64,000 bases of DNA, taken from assembly GCF_001411805.1 (NCBI RefSeq), contig NZ_CP007212.1:1736001-1800000 (forward strand), given 5' to 3'. The stretch is from Burkholderia plantarii. Its GTDB lineage: Bacteria > Pseudomonadota > Gammaproteobacteria > Burkholderiales > Burkholderiaceae. A program made the position numbers and the translations under genes. This document shows positions 17,838 to 27,881 of this stretch, one piece after another (the first letter of the stretch is position 1; the number at the start of each line of letters is the position of its first letter). The notes beneath the pieces are model-generated. The model worked only from the letters and a program-made list of their open reading frames with translations. It ran no database searches and had not been told where the DNA came from.

Positions 17838-19058
17838 CTACACGACTCCTTTCTCACGCAGCGCGGCGATCGCGTTCGCGTCGTAGCCGAGCACCTCGGC
17901 GAGCACCGAGTCGGTATGTTCGCCGAGCAGCGGCGGCGCGCTGCGCGCCTCGGGCGGCGTCGCGCTCATCTTCACGGGATTGCGCACCAGCTTCACGGGC
18001 GCGCCGCTCGGATGCGGCAGCGCCACCTGCAGGCCACGCGCGATCACCTGCTCGTTCTCGAACACCTCGGCCAGGTCGTTGATCGGCCCGCACGGCACGC
18101 CGGCCGCCTCCAGCGCGGCGATCCATTCCTGTCGGGTGGACTGGCGCGTCATTTCGGCCAGCATCGGCACCAGCACGGGCCGGTGGCGCACGCGCTCCGG
18201 GTTGGTCGCGAAGCGTGCGTCGTCGGCCAGTTCGGGCCGGCCGCCGGCCTCGACGAACTTGCGGAACTGGCCGTCGTTGCCGACCGCCACGATGATCCAG
18301 CCGTCGCTGGCCTGGAACGTCTGGTACGGCACGATGTTCGGATGCGCGTTGCCCCAGCGCGCCGGCGGCTGGCCGCTCGCGAGGTAGTTGGTGGTCATGT
18401 TGGCGAGCAGCGCCACCTGCACGTCGAGCAGCGCCATGTCGATGTACTGGCCTTCGCCGCTGCGGTCGCGGTGCGCCAGCGCGGCCAGGATCGCGGTGCA
18501 GGCATAGAGGCCGGTGGCGAGGTCGGCGATCGCGACGCCGGCCTTCTGCGGGCCGCCGCCGGGCTCGGTGTCGCGCTCGCCGGTGATGCTCATGAAGCCG
18601 CCCAGGCCCTGGATGATGAAGTCGTAGCCGGCGCGGTACGCATAGGGGCCGGTCTGGCCGAAGCCCGTCACCGAGCAGTAGACGAGGTCCGGCTTGATCG
18701 CGCGCAGCGATTCGTAGTCGAGGCCGTATTTTTTCAGCTGTCCGGCCTTGTAGTTCTCGATCACCACGTCGCTTTGCGCGGCCAGCTCGCGGATCAGGCG
18801 CTGGCCGTCCGGGGTGGCGATGTCGACCGTCACCGAGCGCTTGTTGCGGTTCGCGGCCAGGTAATAGGCGGCCTCGCGCGTGTCGCTGCCGTCGGCCGCG
18901 CGATGGTAGGGCGGGCCCCAGTGGCGGGTGTCGTCGCCGGCGCCGGGGCGCTCGATCTTGATCACGTCGGCGCCGAAATCGGCGAGCGTCTGCGCGCACC
19001 ACGGGCCGGCCAGCACGCGGCTCAGGTCCAGGACGCGGATATGACTCAAAGCACCCAT
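17838..19058 (-). CDS. CaiB/BaiF family (class III) CoA-transferase
   Basis: A 406-residue enzyme that moves CoA between acids through an aspartyl-CoA intermediate. The N-terminus, VLDLSRVLAGPWCAQTLADF then GADVIKIERPGAGDDTRHWG, is diagnostic of the family, and GYDFIIQGLGGFMSITGE with the following sequence fits formyl-/succinyl-type members. The substrate is not clear; related genes serve oxalate, itaconate, carnitine or bile acid metabolism. It is monocistronic and divergent from alaS, with 417 bases between them. Confidence 0.9.
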   Translation of the reverse strand: MGALSHIRVLDLSRVLAGPWCAQTLADFGADVIKIERPGAGDDTRHWGPPYHRAADGSDTREAAYYLAANRNKRSVTVDIATPDGQRLIRELAAQSDVVIENYKAGQLKKYGLDYESLRAIKPDLVYCSVTGFGQTGPYAYRAGYDFIIQGLGGFMSITGERDTEPGGGPQKAGVAIADLATGLYACTAILAALAHRDRSGEGQYIDMALLDVQVALLANMTTNYLASGQPPARWGNAHPNIVPYQTFQASDGWIIVAVGNDGQFRKFVEAGGRPELADDARFATNPERVRHRPVLVPMLAEMTRQSTRQEWIAALEAAGVPCGPINDLAEVFENEQVIARGLQVALPHPSGAPVKLVRNPVKMSATPPEARSAPPLLGEHTDSVLAEVLGYDANAIAALREKGVV

Positions 19059-19475
19059 CTGTCGTCGTCTCCCTCGGTGTCGGGCGGCTCGCGCGGGCGG
19101 TCCCCCGGGCGGCGGTCGTCGTGCATCTTAAAGCGAATCGGCCGGAGGCGGCGCGAGTCCGGCGCCGAGCGGGCGTGCCGGCCGGGGGGGCGGGGCAGGG
19201 GCGGGCGAGGGGCGCGGGCGCGCGGGCCGAACGAGGCTGCCGCCGCGCCGTTCGGGCGGCGCCCGCGTCGTGTCAGGGCTGTTTTCAGGGCGCCGCGCAG
19301 CCGCTCCAAGGGCCGCGCCGGTGCCGCGCGCGCCTTGGCTGGCGCGGGCCTGCCGCCCGCGAGGCGTGATCCCGTATAATCGACCGTTTCAGAAAACCAG
19401 CCGCCTGTCGCCCGATTCCCGGCGCGAGGCGCCGATAGCCATAGAGCCAGTCTGGCAGGACCGTTCCCGCACGCT
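19059..19475 (+). promoter_or_regulatory. Upstream region of alaS with a consensus -10
   Basis: A 417-base stretch without a gene. It is purine-rich and extremely GC-rich. A perfect TATAAT is at 19375-19380, 100 bases before the alaS start, with no good -35 at 17 bases. The remainder has no clear structure. Confidence 0.5.
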
Positions 19476-22100
19476 ATGAAAGCCGCCGAAATCCGCGAGA
19501 AATTCCTCAAGTTCTTCGAATCGAAGGGCCACACGATCGTCCGTTCGTCGAGCCTCGTCCCGGGCAACGACCCGACGCTGCTGTTCACGAACTCGGGCAT
19601 GGTGCAGTTCAAGGACGTGTTCCTCGGCACCGAATCGCGCCCGTACTCGCGCGCGACCACCTCGCAGCGCAGCGTGCGCGCGGGCGGCAAGCACAACGAC
19701 CTCGAGAACGTCGGCTACACCGCGCGCCACCACACGTTCTTCGAGATGCTCGGCAACTTCTCGTTCGGCGACTACTTCAAGCACGACGCGATCCACTACA
19801 GCTGGGAACTGCTGACCAGCGTGTACGGCCTGCCGAAGGAAAAGCTGTGGGTCACCGTCTATCACGACGATGACGAGGCCTACGACATCTGGGCGAAGGA
19901 CGTGGGCGTGCCGGCCGAGCGCATCATCCGCATCGGCGACAACAAGGGCGCGCGCTACGCGTCGGACAACTTCTGGCAAATGGGCGACACCGGCCCGTGC
20001 GGCCCGTGCTCGGAAATCTTCTACGACCACGGCCCGGACGTGTGGGGCGGCCCGCCGGGGTCGCCCGAGGAAGACGGCGACCGCTACATCGAGATCTGGA
20101 ACCTCGTGTTCATGCAGTTCAACCGCGACGCGCAAGGCAACATGACGCGTCTGCCAAAGCCGTCGATCGACACCGGCATGGGCCTGGAGCGGATCGCGGC
20201 GGTGCTGCAGCACGTCCACAGCAACTACGAGATCGACCTGTTCCAGAACCTGATCAAGGCCGCCGCGCGCGAAACCGGCGTGGCGGACCTGACGAACAAC
20301 TCGCTGAAGGTGATCGCCGATCACATCCGCGCCTGTTCGTTCCTGATCGTCGACGGCGTGATTCCCGGCAACGAAGGCCGTGGCTACGTGCTGCGCCGCA
20401 TCGTGCGCCGCGCGATCCGCCACGGCTACAAGCTGGGCCGCAAGGGCGCGTTCTTCCACAAGCTGGTGGCCGACCTGGTGGCCGAGATGGGCGCCGCCTA
20501 TCCGGAGCTGAAGGAGGCCGAGGGCCGCGTGACCGACGTGCTGCGTCAGGAAGAGGAGCGCTTCCTCGAAACCATCGAGCACGGCATGACGATCCTCGAC
20601 GCGGCGCTGGCCGAGCTCGACGCGAAGGGCAGCAAGGTGCTCGACGGCGAACTCGCGTTCAAGCTGCACGACACCTATGGCTTCCCGCTCGACCTGACGG
20701 CCGACGTCTGCCGCGAGCGCGAGATGACGGTGGACGAGCCCGCGTTCGACGACGCGATGGCGCGCCAGCGCGAGCAGGCCCGCGCGGCCGGCAAGTTCAA
20801 GGCGACGCAGGGCCTCGACTATTCCGGCGCGAAGACCACCTTCCACGGCTACGAGAAGCTCGCGTTCGACGACGCGAAGATCGTCGCGCTCTATGTCGGC
20901 GGCACCGCCGTGAATGAGGCGAAGGCCGGCGAGCAGGCCGTGGTGGTGCTCGACCACACGCCGTTCTACGCAGAATCGGGCGGCCAGGTCGGCGACCAGG
21001 GCACGCTCGCGAACACGGCCACGCGTTTCGCGGTGGAGGACACGCTGAAGGTGCAGGCCGACGTGATCGGCCACCATGGCACGGTCGAGCAGGGCGTGCT
21101 GAAGGTGGGCGACGTGCTGCGCGCCGAGGTGGACGCCGGCCGCCGCGCCCGCACCCAGCGCAACCACTCGGCCACCCACCTGATGCACAAGGCGCTGCGC
21201 GAGGTGCTGGGCGGCCACGTGCAGCAGAAGGGTTCGCTGGTGGACGCCGAGAAGACGCGTTTCGACTTCGCGCACAATGCGCCGCTGACCGACGATGAGA
21301 TCCGCAAGGTCGAGGCGATCGTCAACGCGGAGATCCTCGCCAACGCGCCCGGCGTGATCCGCAACATGTCCTATGACGATGCGGTGAAGGGCGGCGCGAT
21401 GGCGCTGTTCGGCGAGAAGTACGGCGACGAGGTGCGCGTGCTCGATCTCGGCTTCTCGCGCGAGCTGTGCGGCGGCACCCACGTGAGCCGCACCGGCGAC
21501 ATCGGCTTCTTCAAGATCGTGGCCGAAGGCGGCGTCGCGGCCGGCATCCGCCGCGTCGAGGCGATCACCGGCGACAACGCGGTGCGCTACGTGCAGGAAC
21601 TCGACGCGCGCCTTTCCACGGCCGCCGCGATGCTGAAGGCGCAGCCGGCCGAACTCACGCAGCGCATCGGCCAGGTGCAGGATCAGGTCAGGTCGCTGGA
21701 GAAGGAACTGGCCGCGCTGAAGTCGAAGCTCGCGTCGAGCCAGGGTGACGAGCTCGCGCAACAGGCCGTGGACGTCAACGGCGTGAGGGTGCTGGCCGCC
21801 GTGCTCGAGGGTGCCGATTCGAAGTCGCTGCGCGAGACGGTGGACAAGCTCAAGGACAAGCTCAAGCATGCGGCCGTGGTGCTGGCCGCCGTCGAGGGCG
21901 GCAAGGTCAGCCTGATCGCCGGCGTGACGGCCGAGGCGAGCAGGCAGGTGAAGGCGGGCGAACTCGTGAACTTCGTCGCGCAGCAGGTGGGCGGCAAGGG
22001 CGGCGGCCGTCCGGACATGGCGCAGGCGGGCGGCACCGAGCCGGGCAAGCTGCCGGAAGCGCTGGCCGGCGTGGCGGCCTGGGTCGCGTCGAAGCTGTGA
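19476..22100 (+). CDS. alaS: Alanyl-tRNA synthetase
   Basis: An 874-residue class II synthetase that charges tRNA-Ala and edits mischarged Ser and Gly. The catalytic core starts at [20 protein letters not shown] and contains [20 protein letters not shown] and the [12 protein letters not shown] motif 2 region. The editing domain carries [16 protein letters not shown] and the CGGTHV zinc site. The C-terminal oligomerisation (DHHA1) domain is [15 protein letters not shown]. Length matches the family. It ends at an efficient terminator. Confidence 0.98.
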   Translation: MKAAEIREKFLKFFESKGHTIVRSSSLVPGNDPTLLFTNSGMVQFKDVFLGTESRPYSRATTSQRSVRAGGKHNDLENVGYTARHHTFFEMLGNFSFGDYFKHDAIHYSWELLTSVYGLPKEKLWVTVYHDDDEAYDIWAKDVGVPAERIIRIGDNKGARYASDNFWQMGDTGPCGPCSEIFYDHGPDVWGGPPGSPEEDGDRYIEIWNLVFMQFNRDAQGNMTRLPKPSIDTGMGLERIAAVLQHVHSNYEIDLFQNLIKAAARETGVADLTNNSLKVIADHIRACSFLIVDGVIPGNEGRGYVLRRIVRRAIRHGYKLGRKGAFFHKLVADLVAEMGAAYPELKEAEGRVTDVLRQEEERFLETIEHGMTILDAALAELDAKGSKVLDGELAFKLHDTYGFPLDLTADVCREREMTVDEPAFDDAMARQREQARAAGKFKATQGLDYSGAKTTFHGYEKLAFDDAKIVALYVGGTAVNEAKAGEQAVVVLDHTPFYAESGGQVGDQGTLANTATRFAVEDTLKVQADVIGHHGTVEQGVLKVGDVLRAEVDAGRRARTQRNHSATHLMHKALREVLGGHVQQKGSLVDAEKTRFDFAHNAPLTDDEIRKVEAIVNAEILANAPGVIRNMSYDDAVKGGAMALFGEKYGDEVRVLDLGFSRELCGGTHVSRTGDIGFFKIVAEGGVAAGIRRVEAITGDNAVRYVQELDARLSTAAAMLKAQPAELTQRIGQVQDQVRSLEKELAALKSKLASSQGDELAQQAVDVNGVRVLAAVLEGADSKSLRETVDKLKDKLKHAAVVLAAVEGGKVSLIAGVTAEASRQVKAGELVNFVAQQVGGKGGGRPDMAQAGGTEPGKLPEALAGVAAWVASKL

Positions 22101-22127
22101 CGCGCTGAGCCGGCCGCAAGGCCGTGC

Positions 22128-22162
22128 AAAAAAGCCGCGAGCCGGGAGGTTCGCGGCTTTTT
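22128..22162 (+). terminator. Terminator of alaS
   Basis: Arm AAAAAGCCGCGA pairs with TCGCGGCTTTTT across GCCGGGAGGT, ending in a T run, 30-60 bases past the alaS stop. Confidence 0.85.
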
Positions 22163-22221
22163 GCTTTTTGGGGCGTGGCTGGCGGTACGGGAGCGAGGCA
22201 GCGGGCGGGCATCGATTGCCG

Positions 22222-23022
22222 CTACGCCGCTCCCGCCTGTCTCACGGGCATGCCGGTGCCGTCGAGTTCGCGCCGGAATGCTTCGGGCGTGGTACCGGCG
22301 AAGACCTGAAAATCCTCGATGAGATGCGCCTGGTCGTAATAGCCGGCTGCGACGGCGATGCCCGCCCAATCCGCGCGCGTGCCCTCGCGCGCCAGTTCCG
22401 TCGCGCGCGCGAATCGCATGAGTCGCGCATACCGCTTCGGACCCATCCCGACCGCGTCGAGAAAAACACGGCGCAGCTGCCGTTCGCTGATCCGTAGGTC
22501 GGCGGCCACGTCGCCGACCTTTGCCCCGAGCAGTTTCCTCGCGGCTTCGCCGACCAGCGATGCGTGCCTGGGCCTCGGGTCGCCCGGCGACAGGCGAGCG
22601 GCAATGGCTCGCGCCAGACTCGTCGCGGCTTCGGCGTCGTCGGTCGCCGCCGCCAGCTCGTCGTACAGGTGCTGCGTCTCGGCGGCGTGCCACACCGCTT
22701 CCAGCGGCACCACGCGATCGTTGAACGCGCAGGGCGGTGCGCCGAGCACCGCCGCCGCCATGCCCAGCTGGAGGCGGGCCACGATGGTCCGCTGTCCTTT
22801 GCGAATCACCTTGCGTATCACGCGTTGACGCGCCCCGAGTACGTGAATGTCCAGCCCCCGGTTGGCCGAGGGTCCGAACCGGACGACGAGGTGCAGCTCG
22901 GGGCGCGGGATCGCCACTTTCGGCGTGTCGGCGAGGCATTCATCGCCGAACAGGGCATCGATGACCGGCGGGACCACGGGACGGTGCGTGGCCGGCTTGC
23001 GGTGAAGGGTGTCGATGGGCAT
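22222..23022 (-). CDS. AraC family transcriptional regulator
   Basis: A 266-residue regulator starting at the ATG at 23022. The N-terminal part is a sensor domain of an unknown type. The C-terminal 100 residues hold two helix-turn-helix motifs: VGDVAADLRISERQLRRVF (first) and WAGIAVAAGYYDQAHLIEDF (second), then FQVFAGTTPEAFRREL. It is divergent from an NAD-dependent epimerase/dehydratase gene 124 bases away, and may control it. Longer readings toward 23346 lack a start signal. Confidence 0.85.
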   Translation of the reverse strand: MPIDTLHRKPATHRPVVPPVIDALFGDECLADTPKVAIPRPELHLVVRFGPSANRGLDIHVLGARQRVIRKVIRKGQRTIVARLQLGMAAAVLGAPPCAFNDRVVPLEAVWHAAETQHLYDELAAATDDAEAATSLARAIAARLSPGDPRPRHASLVGEAARKLLGAKVGDVAADLRISERQLRRVFLDAVGMGPKRYARLMRFARATELAREGTRADWAGIAVAAGYYDQAHLIEDFQVFAGTTPEAFRRELDGTGMPVRQAGAA

Positions 23023-23146
23023 GGGCAGAGTGTAAACAGCGTTCGGTCGTCGCGCACGAGCCGCGCGACCTGTCCGTTTTTTCCAATGCAGGCCGGCAGC
23101 CGGCGGATACAGTTGGCGGGTCCCATCACTCCGACACGAACCCTTC

Positions 23147-23977
23147 ATGACAATACTTGTGACCGGAGCCACCGGAAAGATCGGAAGTCGACTCGTCAAG
23201 CACCTGGTCCGGCGCGGCGATCGGGTGCGTGCGCTGATCCGCGATCCGCTGCGTGCCACGCACTGCCAGGCGGACGGCGCCGAACTCGTCGAGGGCGACC
23301 TGTTCGACGCGGACTCGCTCGCGGCCGCCGTGGCGGGGATCGACACGGTGGTTCACTGCGCGGCATTTTTCCGTGGCGCCACCTCGGACCAGGCGCACCA
23401 CGTCAACCATATCGGCACGCAGCGTCTGGCGGACGCCGCGCGGGCCGCCGGCGTCACGCGGTTCATCTTTCCGAGCACGGGCCTCGTCTACGGGCCGGCC
23501 CACCCGGGCCCGGCGAACGAGGACGATCATTGCGCCCCGGTCGCCGCCTATCCGGCGAGCAAGCTTGCCGCCGAACGGTTCCTGCTCGGCCAGGCGGATC
23601 TCGACGTGCGGGTGCTGCGTTTGCCTTTCGTCTATGGCGACGGCGATCCGCACCTCGAGGAAGCGGTTGCGCTGATGCGCGGATTTTCCCCGGATCAGCG
23701 CATGTCGATCGCGCATCACGCGGACGTGGCTCAGGCCGTGGCGAGGCTGCTCGATGCGGCCGCCCCGACGTACCGCGTCTACAACGTGGTCGACGACGAG
23801 GCGCCCCGGATCGCCGATCTGTTCGCGGCGGTCGGCGCGCCGCCGCCGGACGGCTCGGAGGCCGAACGCGGAGCCGCTTTCGACACGCCGCTCGACGGCC
23901 GGCGCATCCGGGATGATCTCGGCTTCAGGCCCGTGTTTCCGCGCCTCGCGGATGCCGTCGCCGCCTTTGCGCTGTAG
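23147..23977 (+). CDS. NAD(P)-dependent epimerase/dehydratase family (extended SDR)
   Basis: A 276-residue Rossmann enzyme: GATGKIGSRLVKHLVRRG (glycine-rich cofactor loop at the start), DLFDADSLAAAVAGIDTVVH, then FIFPSTGLVYG and the catalytic pattern YPASK around residue 143. The lysine and tyrosine spacing is that of extended short-chain dehydrogenases. The substrate is unknown; sugar-nucleotide or small-molecule reductases both fit. It stands alone opposite an AraC regulator, suggesting an inducible single-gene function. Confidence 0.85.
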   Translation: MTILVTGATGKIGSRLVKHLVRRGDRVRALIRDPLRATHCQADGAELVEGDLFDADSLAAAVAGIDTVVHCAAFFRGATSDQAHHVNHIGTQRLADAARAAGVTRFIFPSTGLVYGPAHPGPANEDDHCAPVAAYPASKLAAERFLLGQADLDVRVLRLPFVYGDGDPHLEEAVALMRGFSPDQRMSIAHHADVAQAVARLLDAAAPTYRVYNVVDDEAPRIADLFAAVGAPPPDGSEAERGAAFDTPLDGRRIRDDLGFRPVFPRLADAVAAFAL

Positions 23978-24168
23978 CATCCGCGGCGATACCGGCGCAA
24001 CGCCCGCTTCGCGAGCTCACGAAGGCCCAGGCGCCACGATCAGCGGCCCGCGCCGTTCCGGCCACCCTTGCGAGGTGGCGCGGCATGATGCGGACCGGCG
24101 TTCATCGCCCCGCCCCGGCCCGCTCCCGACGCGCCACGAGCCGGCGGCCGGCCGGCGTCGTCCGCCCG

Positions 24169-25239
24169 TCAACCGGCCACCGCCACCCGATACCGCGTGT
24201 CCTGCCGATACACCTGGCCCGGGCGCAGCACCACCGCCTCGGCCCGCTCCGAATTGATCTGGTTCGGAAACGCGCCCGCTTCCAGGCACAGCGCGCTGCG
24301 CGGCGCATGCGCGCCCGCCAGCGCGTTGCCGGTATAAAGCTGCAGGCCCGGCTGGTCGGTCAGCACCGTCAGCTCGCGGCCGCTGCCGGGATCGTAGACG
24401 CGCGCCACGGCGCGCACGCCGCCGTCGCCTCCGTCCTCGCGCAGCACGAAACAGTGATCGAAGCCGCCCGCCAGCGCGAGCTGCGCATGCGGCCAGCCGA
24501 GCCGCGCGCCGAGCGGCGCGCTCTGGCGGAAATCGAACGCGGTGCCGGCCACGCTCGCGAGCCGCGTCGGGATCATCCGCGCGTCCACTTCCAGATAACG
24601 GTCCGCGTCGATCGTCAGGATGTGCCCGTCGATGTCGGCGCGCGGGCGCCCGCTCAGGTTGAAATACGGATGGCTCGTCAGCTGCAGCGGCGTGGGCGCG
24701 TCGGCGCGCGCCTCGTAGCCGATCGACAGCGTGCCGTCGTCGTCGAGCGCATAGCGCACCTGCACCTCGACGTTGCCGGGGAAGCCGCCGTCGCCCTCGG
24801 GCGAGACGAGCCGCATCACCAGCGCGTCGTCGAGCATGTCGGTGTCCCACAGCGCGCGGTGAAAGCCGCTCAGGCCGCCGTGCAGGCACTGCTCGCCGTC
24901 GTTGCGGTCGAGCGGATAGTCGATGCCGTCGAGCGTGAAGCGCGCGCCGGCGATGCGGTTCGAGCAGCGCCCGACCAGCGCGCCCAGATAGGCCTGCGAA
25001 TCGAGGTAGGCGGCCGGCGCGTCGAAGCCGAGCAGGATCTCGCCGAGCCGGCCGCCGCGATCGGGCGTCTGCCACGACACCAGCGTCGCGCCGAGGTCGC
25101 TGATCGCCACGCGCATGCCGTGCGCGTTGCGCAGCGTGAAGAGGCGCACCAGGTCGCCGCCGGGCAGGCGGCCCCACGGCCGCGACGAGACGCTGTGGCC
25201 GGCCGGCCCGAAGGCGGGTGTCGATTGGATTGCGCTCAA
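24169..25239 (-). CDS. galM: Aldose 1-epimerase (mutarotase)
   Basis: A 356-residue enzyme that interconverts alpha and beta sugar anomers. The start is the TTG at 25239: GGAG is 7 bases upstream and it overlaps the XylR stop (TTGA). Family motifs are visible: LGRCSNRI-like VGRCSNRIAGARF near residue 95, NDGEQCLHGGLSGFHRALWD with the catalytic histidine, LTSHPYFNLSG, and PNQINSE near the end with the glutamate base. Its coupling to xylR puts it in the xylose locus, where it would supply the right anomer to the lactone-forming dehydrogenase. Confidence 0.9.
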   Translation of the reverse strand: MSAIQSTPAFGPAGHSVSSRPWGRLPGGDLVRLFTLRNAHGMRVAISDLGATLVSWQTPDRGGRLGEILLGFDAPAAYLDSQAYLGALVGRCSNRIAGARFTLDGIDYPLDRNDGEQCLHGGLSGFHRALWDTDMLDDALVMRLVSPEGDGGFPGNVEVQVRYALDDDGTLSIGYEARADAPTPLQLTSHPYFNLSGRPRADIDGHILTIDADRYLEVDARMIPTRLASVAGTAFDFRQSAPLGARLGWPHAQLALAGGFDHCFVLREDGGDGGVRAVARVYDPGSGRELTVLTDQPGLQLYTGNALAGAHAPRSALCLEAGAFPNQINSERAEAVVLRPGQVYRQDTRYRVAVAG

Positions 25240-26459
25240 GCGTGATCTCCGGACAGCGTGCGTTCCTGGTATTCGCGCGGCGTGCAGTCGAGCTCGCGCC
25301 GGAACACCGCGTACATGTATTGCGTCGAGGTGAAGCCGCAGCGCACCGCCACCTCGGCGGTGGCCAGCTCGCGCTGCGCGAGCAGCTGCTTGGCCGCGTC
25401 GAGCTTGTGGCGCAGGATCTCCTGATGCACGGTGCAGCGCAGCTCGCGGCGGAAATGTTCCTCCAGCGACGAGCGCGACACGCCCACGTAGTCGGCCACC
25501 TGCTCGGTGCGGATGCCCTGGCACGCGTACTGGCGTATGAAGTGCCGCGCACGCATCACGTAGGGGCTCGCGAGCGGCTGGTGGCGCGTGGAGGCCAGCA
25601 CGTTGATGCCCACCGGCGGCACCAGGATCTGGCGTCCCGCGAAGCGCGCGCCGCCGAGCATCTGGTGCAGCAGGTGGGCGGCGGTGCGGCCCATTTCCTC
25701 GGTGCCCTGGATCACCGACGAGAGCGGGATGCGTGACAGCGTGCGCGTGAGCGGATCGTTGTCGATGCCGATGATGGCGATCTCCTCGGGCACCGCGAGC
25801 CCGGCCGACACGCAGGCCTGCAGCAGGTGCCGCGCGCGCGCGTCGGTCACGGCGATCACGCCGACCGGCTTGGGCAGCGCGCGCAGCCAGTCGATCAGCT
25901 GCTGCGTGGACTGGTGCCAGGTGGGTGCGCTGGTGGACAGGCCGCGGTAGATCTCCCGCTCGATCGGCAGCGCCGGCGCATCGTGGCGGCGCAGGCGCGT
26001 GTAGACGAGTTCGCGCTGCTGCGCCCAGCGGTTCTCGTCGGCGGGCGGCAGGCTGTAGAACGCGAAGTGCTCGAGCCCGGCCTCGATCAGGTGCGTGTAG
26101 GCGAGCGTGATCAGCTTGCCGTTGTCGGTCGCCACGTAGGGCAGGCCGGCCGGATAGTGCGCCGTGTCCTCGTAGGACGAGCCGACCGCCACCACCGGCA
26201 GCGGGCAGCCGCGCAGCGCCGCGTCCACGGCCGGATCGTCGAAGTCGGCGATGATGCCGTCGCCGTCGAAGCGCTCGATGCCGGCCAGCCGGCAGCGGAA
26301 GTCATCCTCGAGGAACAGGTCCCAGGTCACGCGCGTCGAGCGCATGTAGTCGCCGATGCCGACGATCACCTCGCGGTCGTACACCTTGTTCGCATTGAAC
26401 AGCAGCGCGATCCGGTGCGCGCGCGCGGGCGGCGGCGGATCGGCGGACGGACGTTGCAT
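25236..26459 (-). CDS. xylR: XylR-type xylose operon regulator
   Basis: A 407-residue regulator starting at the ATG at 26459, with AGGAG 9 bases upstream. Residues about 15-285 are a LacI/periplasmic-binding-like sensor (IALLFNANKVYDREVIVGIG, then IIADFDDPAVDAAL and PLPVVAVGSSYEDT). The C-terminal 100 residues are an AraC-type DNA-binding domain with VADYVGVSRSSLEEHFRREL and VAVRCGFTSTQYMYAVFRREL split here as VAVRCGFTSTQYMYAVF. Length and layout match E. coli XylR (392). It is divergent from xylF with a palindrome between. Longer frames toward 26786 lack a start signal. Confidence 0.93.
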   Translation of the reverse strand: MQRPSADPPPPARAHRIALLFNANKVYDREVIVGIGDYMRSTRVTWDLFLEDDFRCRLAGIERFDGDGIIADFDDPAVDAALRGCPLPVVAVGSSYEDTAHYPAGLPYVATDNGKLITLAYTHLIEAGLEHFAFYSLPPADENRWAQQRELVYTRLRRHDAPALPIEREIYRGLSTSAPTWHQSTQQLIDWLRALPKPVGVIAVTDARARHLLQACVSAGLAVPEEIAIIGIDNDPLTRTLSRIPLSSVIQGTEEMGRTAAHLLHQMLGGARFAGRQILVPPVGINVLASTRHQPLASPYVMRARHFIRQYACQGIRTEQVADYVGVSRSSLEEHFRRELRCTVHQEILRHKLDAAKQLLAQRELATAEVAVRCGFTSTQYMYAVFRRELDCTPREYQERTLSGDHA

Positions 26460-26779
26460 GGATCGGTCTCCTCGCGAGGCAACGGCGGCGGCTCGCATAT
26501 CGAAATCACGGGCGCCAGGGCGGCCCGGGTGTCGCGGTCCGACCATTCTAGTGGCTGGCGGCCGCGCCGGTGCTGCGATCACATCGGGTCGGCAAGAAAT
26601 GTTAAGGCGGTTGGGCAATTTCGTAATTGCCGCCCGGCGGCCGGCGCATGCACCATGCCGCTTGTCGTCGGGCCGGCCGCGCCCGGCCACCGCCCGGATC
26701 GCGTGCCGCCGGCCGGCGCGCCGGGCACCGGACACCGGCGACCCACACACAAGAACCAGTACGAAATGGAGACAGAGAC
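26460..26779. promoter_or_regulatory. xylR-xylF intergenic region
   Basis: A 320-base divergent region. A perfect 7-bp inverted repeat, GGCAATT-N4-AATTGCC at 26614-26631, is the most AT-rich piece and is a candidate XylR operator. The rest is GC-rich. A ribosome site (GGAG) precedes xylF. No convincing -10 was placed. Confidence 0.45.
26614..26631. promoter_or_regulatory. Perfect inverted repeat, candidate XylR operator
   Basis: GGCAATT at 26614-26620, spacer TCGT, AATTGCC at 26625-26631. It lies between the divergent xylR and xylF starts, 148 bases before xylF. XylR of E. coli binds AT-rich half-sites with another layout, so this is a context-based guess. Confidence 0.4.
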
Positions 26780-27808
26780 ATGCCATCGAATCGCCGTCGT
26801 TCCGTCCTGAAATCGTTCGTCGTCACCGCGGCGCTCGCGGGCCTGTCGCTCGCGGCACCGCTCGCCCACGCCAGCAAGGATCATCCCGAGATCGGCTTCT
26901 GCATCGACGACCTGCGCGTCGAGCGCTGGTCGCGCGATCGCGACTACTTCGTGGCCGCCGCCGAGAAGCTCGGCGCGAAGGTGTCGGTGCAGTCGGCCGA
27001 CGCCAGCGAGGAGCGCCAGATCTCGCAGATCGAGAACCTGATCTCGCGCGGCGTGGACGTGATCGTGATCGTGCCGTTCAACTCGAAGGCGCTCACCAAC
27101 GTGGTGGCCGAGGCCAGGAAGGCCGGCATCAAGGTGGTCTCGTATGACCGCCTGATCCTCGACGCCGACGTGGACGCCTACATCTCGTTCGACAACGAGA
27201 AGGTCGGCGAGCTGCAGGCGCAAGGCGTGCTCAACGCGCGTCCGAAGGGCCGCTACTTCCTGCTCGGCGGCGCGCCCACCGACAACAACGCGAAGATCCT
27301 GCGCGAAGGCCAGATGAAGGTGCTGCAGCCCGCGATCGATCGCGGCGACATCAAGGTGGTCGGCTCGCAGTGGGTGCCGGAATGGAGCGCGTCCACCGCG
27401 CTCGGCATCATGGAGAACGCGCTGACCGCGAACGGCAACCGGATCGACGCGGTGGTGGCCTCGAACGACGGCACCGCGGGTGGCGCGATCCAGGCGCTCG
27501 CCGCGCAGCACCTGGCCGGCAAGGTGCCGGTATCGGGGCAGGACGCCGATCTGGCCGCCGTCAAGCGCCTGGTGGCCGGCACCCAGACGATGACCGTCTA
27601 CAAGCCGCTCAAGCTGATCGCGGGCGAGGCGGCCAAGCTCGCCGTGACGCTCGCCAAGGGCGGCAAGCCGGCCTTCAACGCGCAGTACGACAACGGCAAA
27701 AAGAAGGTCGACACGCAACTGCTGCAACCGACGCTGCTGACCAAGGACAACGTCGACGTGGTGGTGAAGGACGGCTTCTACACGCAGGCGCAGATCGGCG
27801 CGCACTGA
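26780..27808 (+). CDS. xylF: D-xylose ABC transporter, periplasmic binding protein
   Basis: A 342-residue exported protein starting with MPSNRRRSVLKSFVV and a signal peptide ending AHA before SKDHPEIG. The mature sequence matches XylF closely: DDLRVERWSRDRDYFV, AEKLGAKVSVQSADASEE, IENLISRGVDVIVIVPFN and YISFDNEKVGELQAQGVLNA. It binds D-xylose and delivers it to XylH. GGAG precedes the ATG. The gene starts a co-directional set xylF-xylG-xylH, with 73 bases to xylG. Confidence 0.95.
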   Translation: MPSNRRRSVLKSFVVTAALAGLSLAAPLAHASKDHPEIGFCIDDLRVERWSRDRDYFVAAAEKLGAKVSVQSADASEERQISQIENLISRGVDVIVIVPFNSKALTNVVAEARKAGIKVVSYDRLILDADVDAYISFDNEKVGELQAQGVLNARPKGRYFLLGGAPTDNNAKILREGQMKVLQPAIDRGDIKVVGSQWVPEWSASTALGIMENALTANGNRIDAVVASNDGTAGGAIQALAAQHLAGKVPVSGQDADLAAVKRLVAGTQTMTVYKPLKLIAGEAAKLAVTLAKGGKPAFNAQYDNGKKKVDTQLLQPTLLTKDNVDVVVKDGFYTQAQIGAH

Positions 27809-27881
27809 GGCGGCGCCCCGGCCGCGCGCGGCAGCGTGAGGCCGGGCCACCCGAACCCCCGGATACGAACAAGGACGGCGC

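Noticed and set aside
19389..21869. Minus-strand frame of 826 codons
   Set aside because: Antisense to alaS; His/Arg/Val-rich with no motif.
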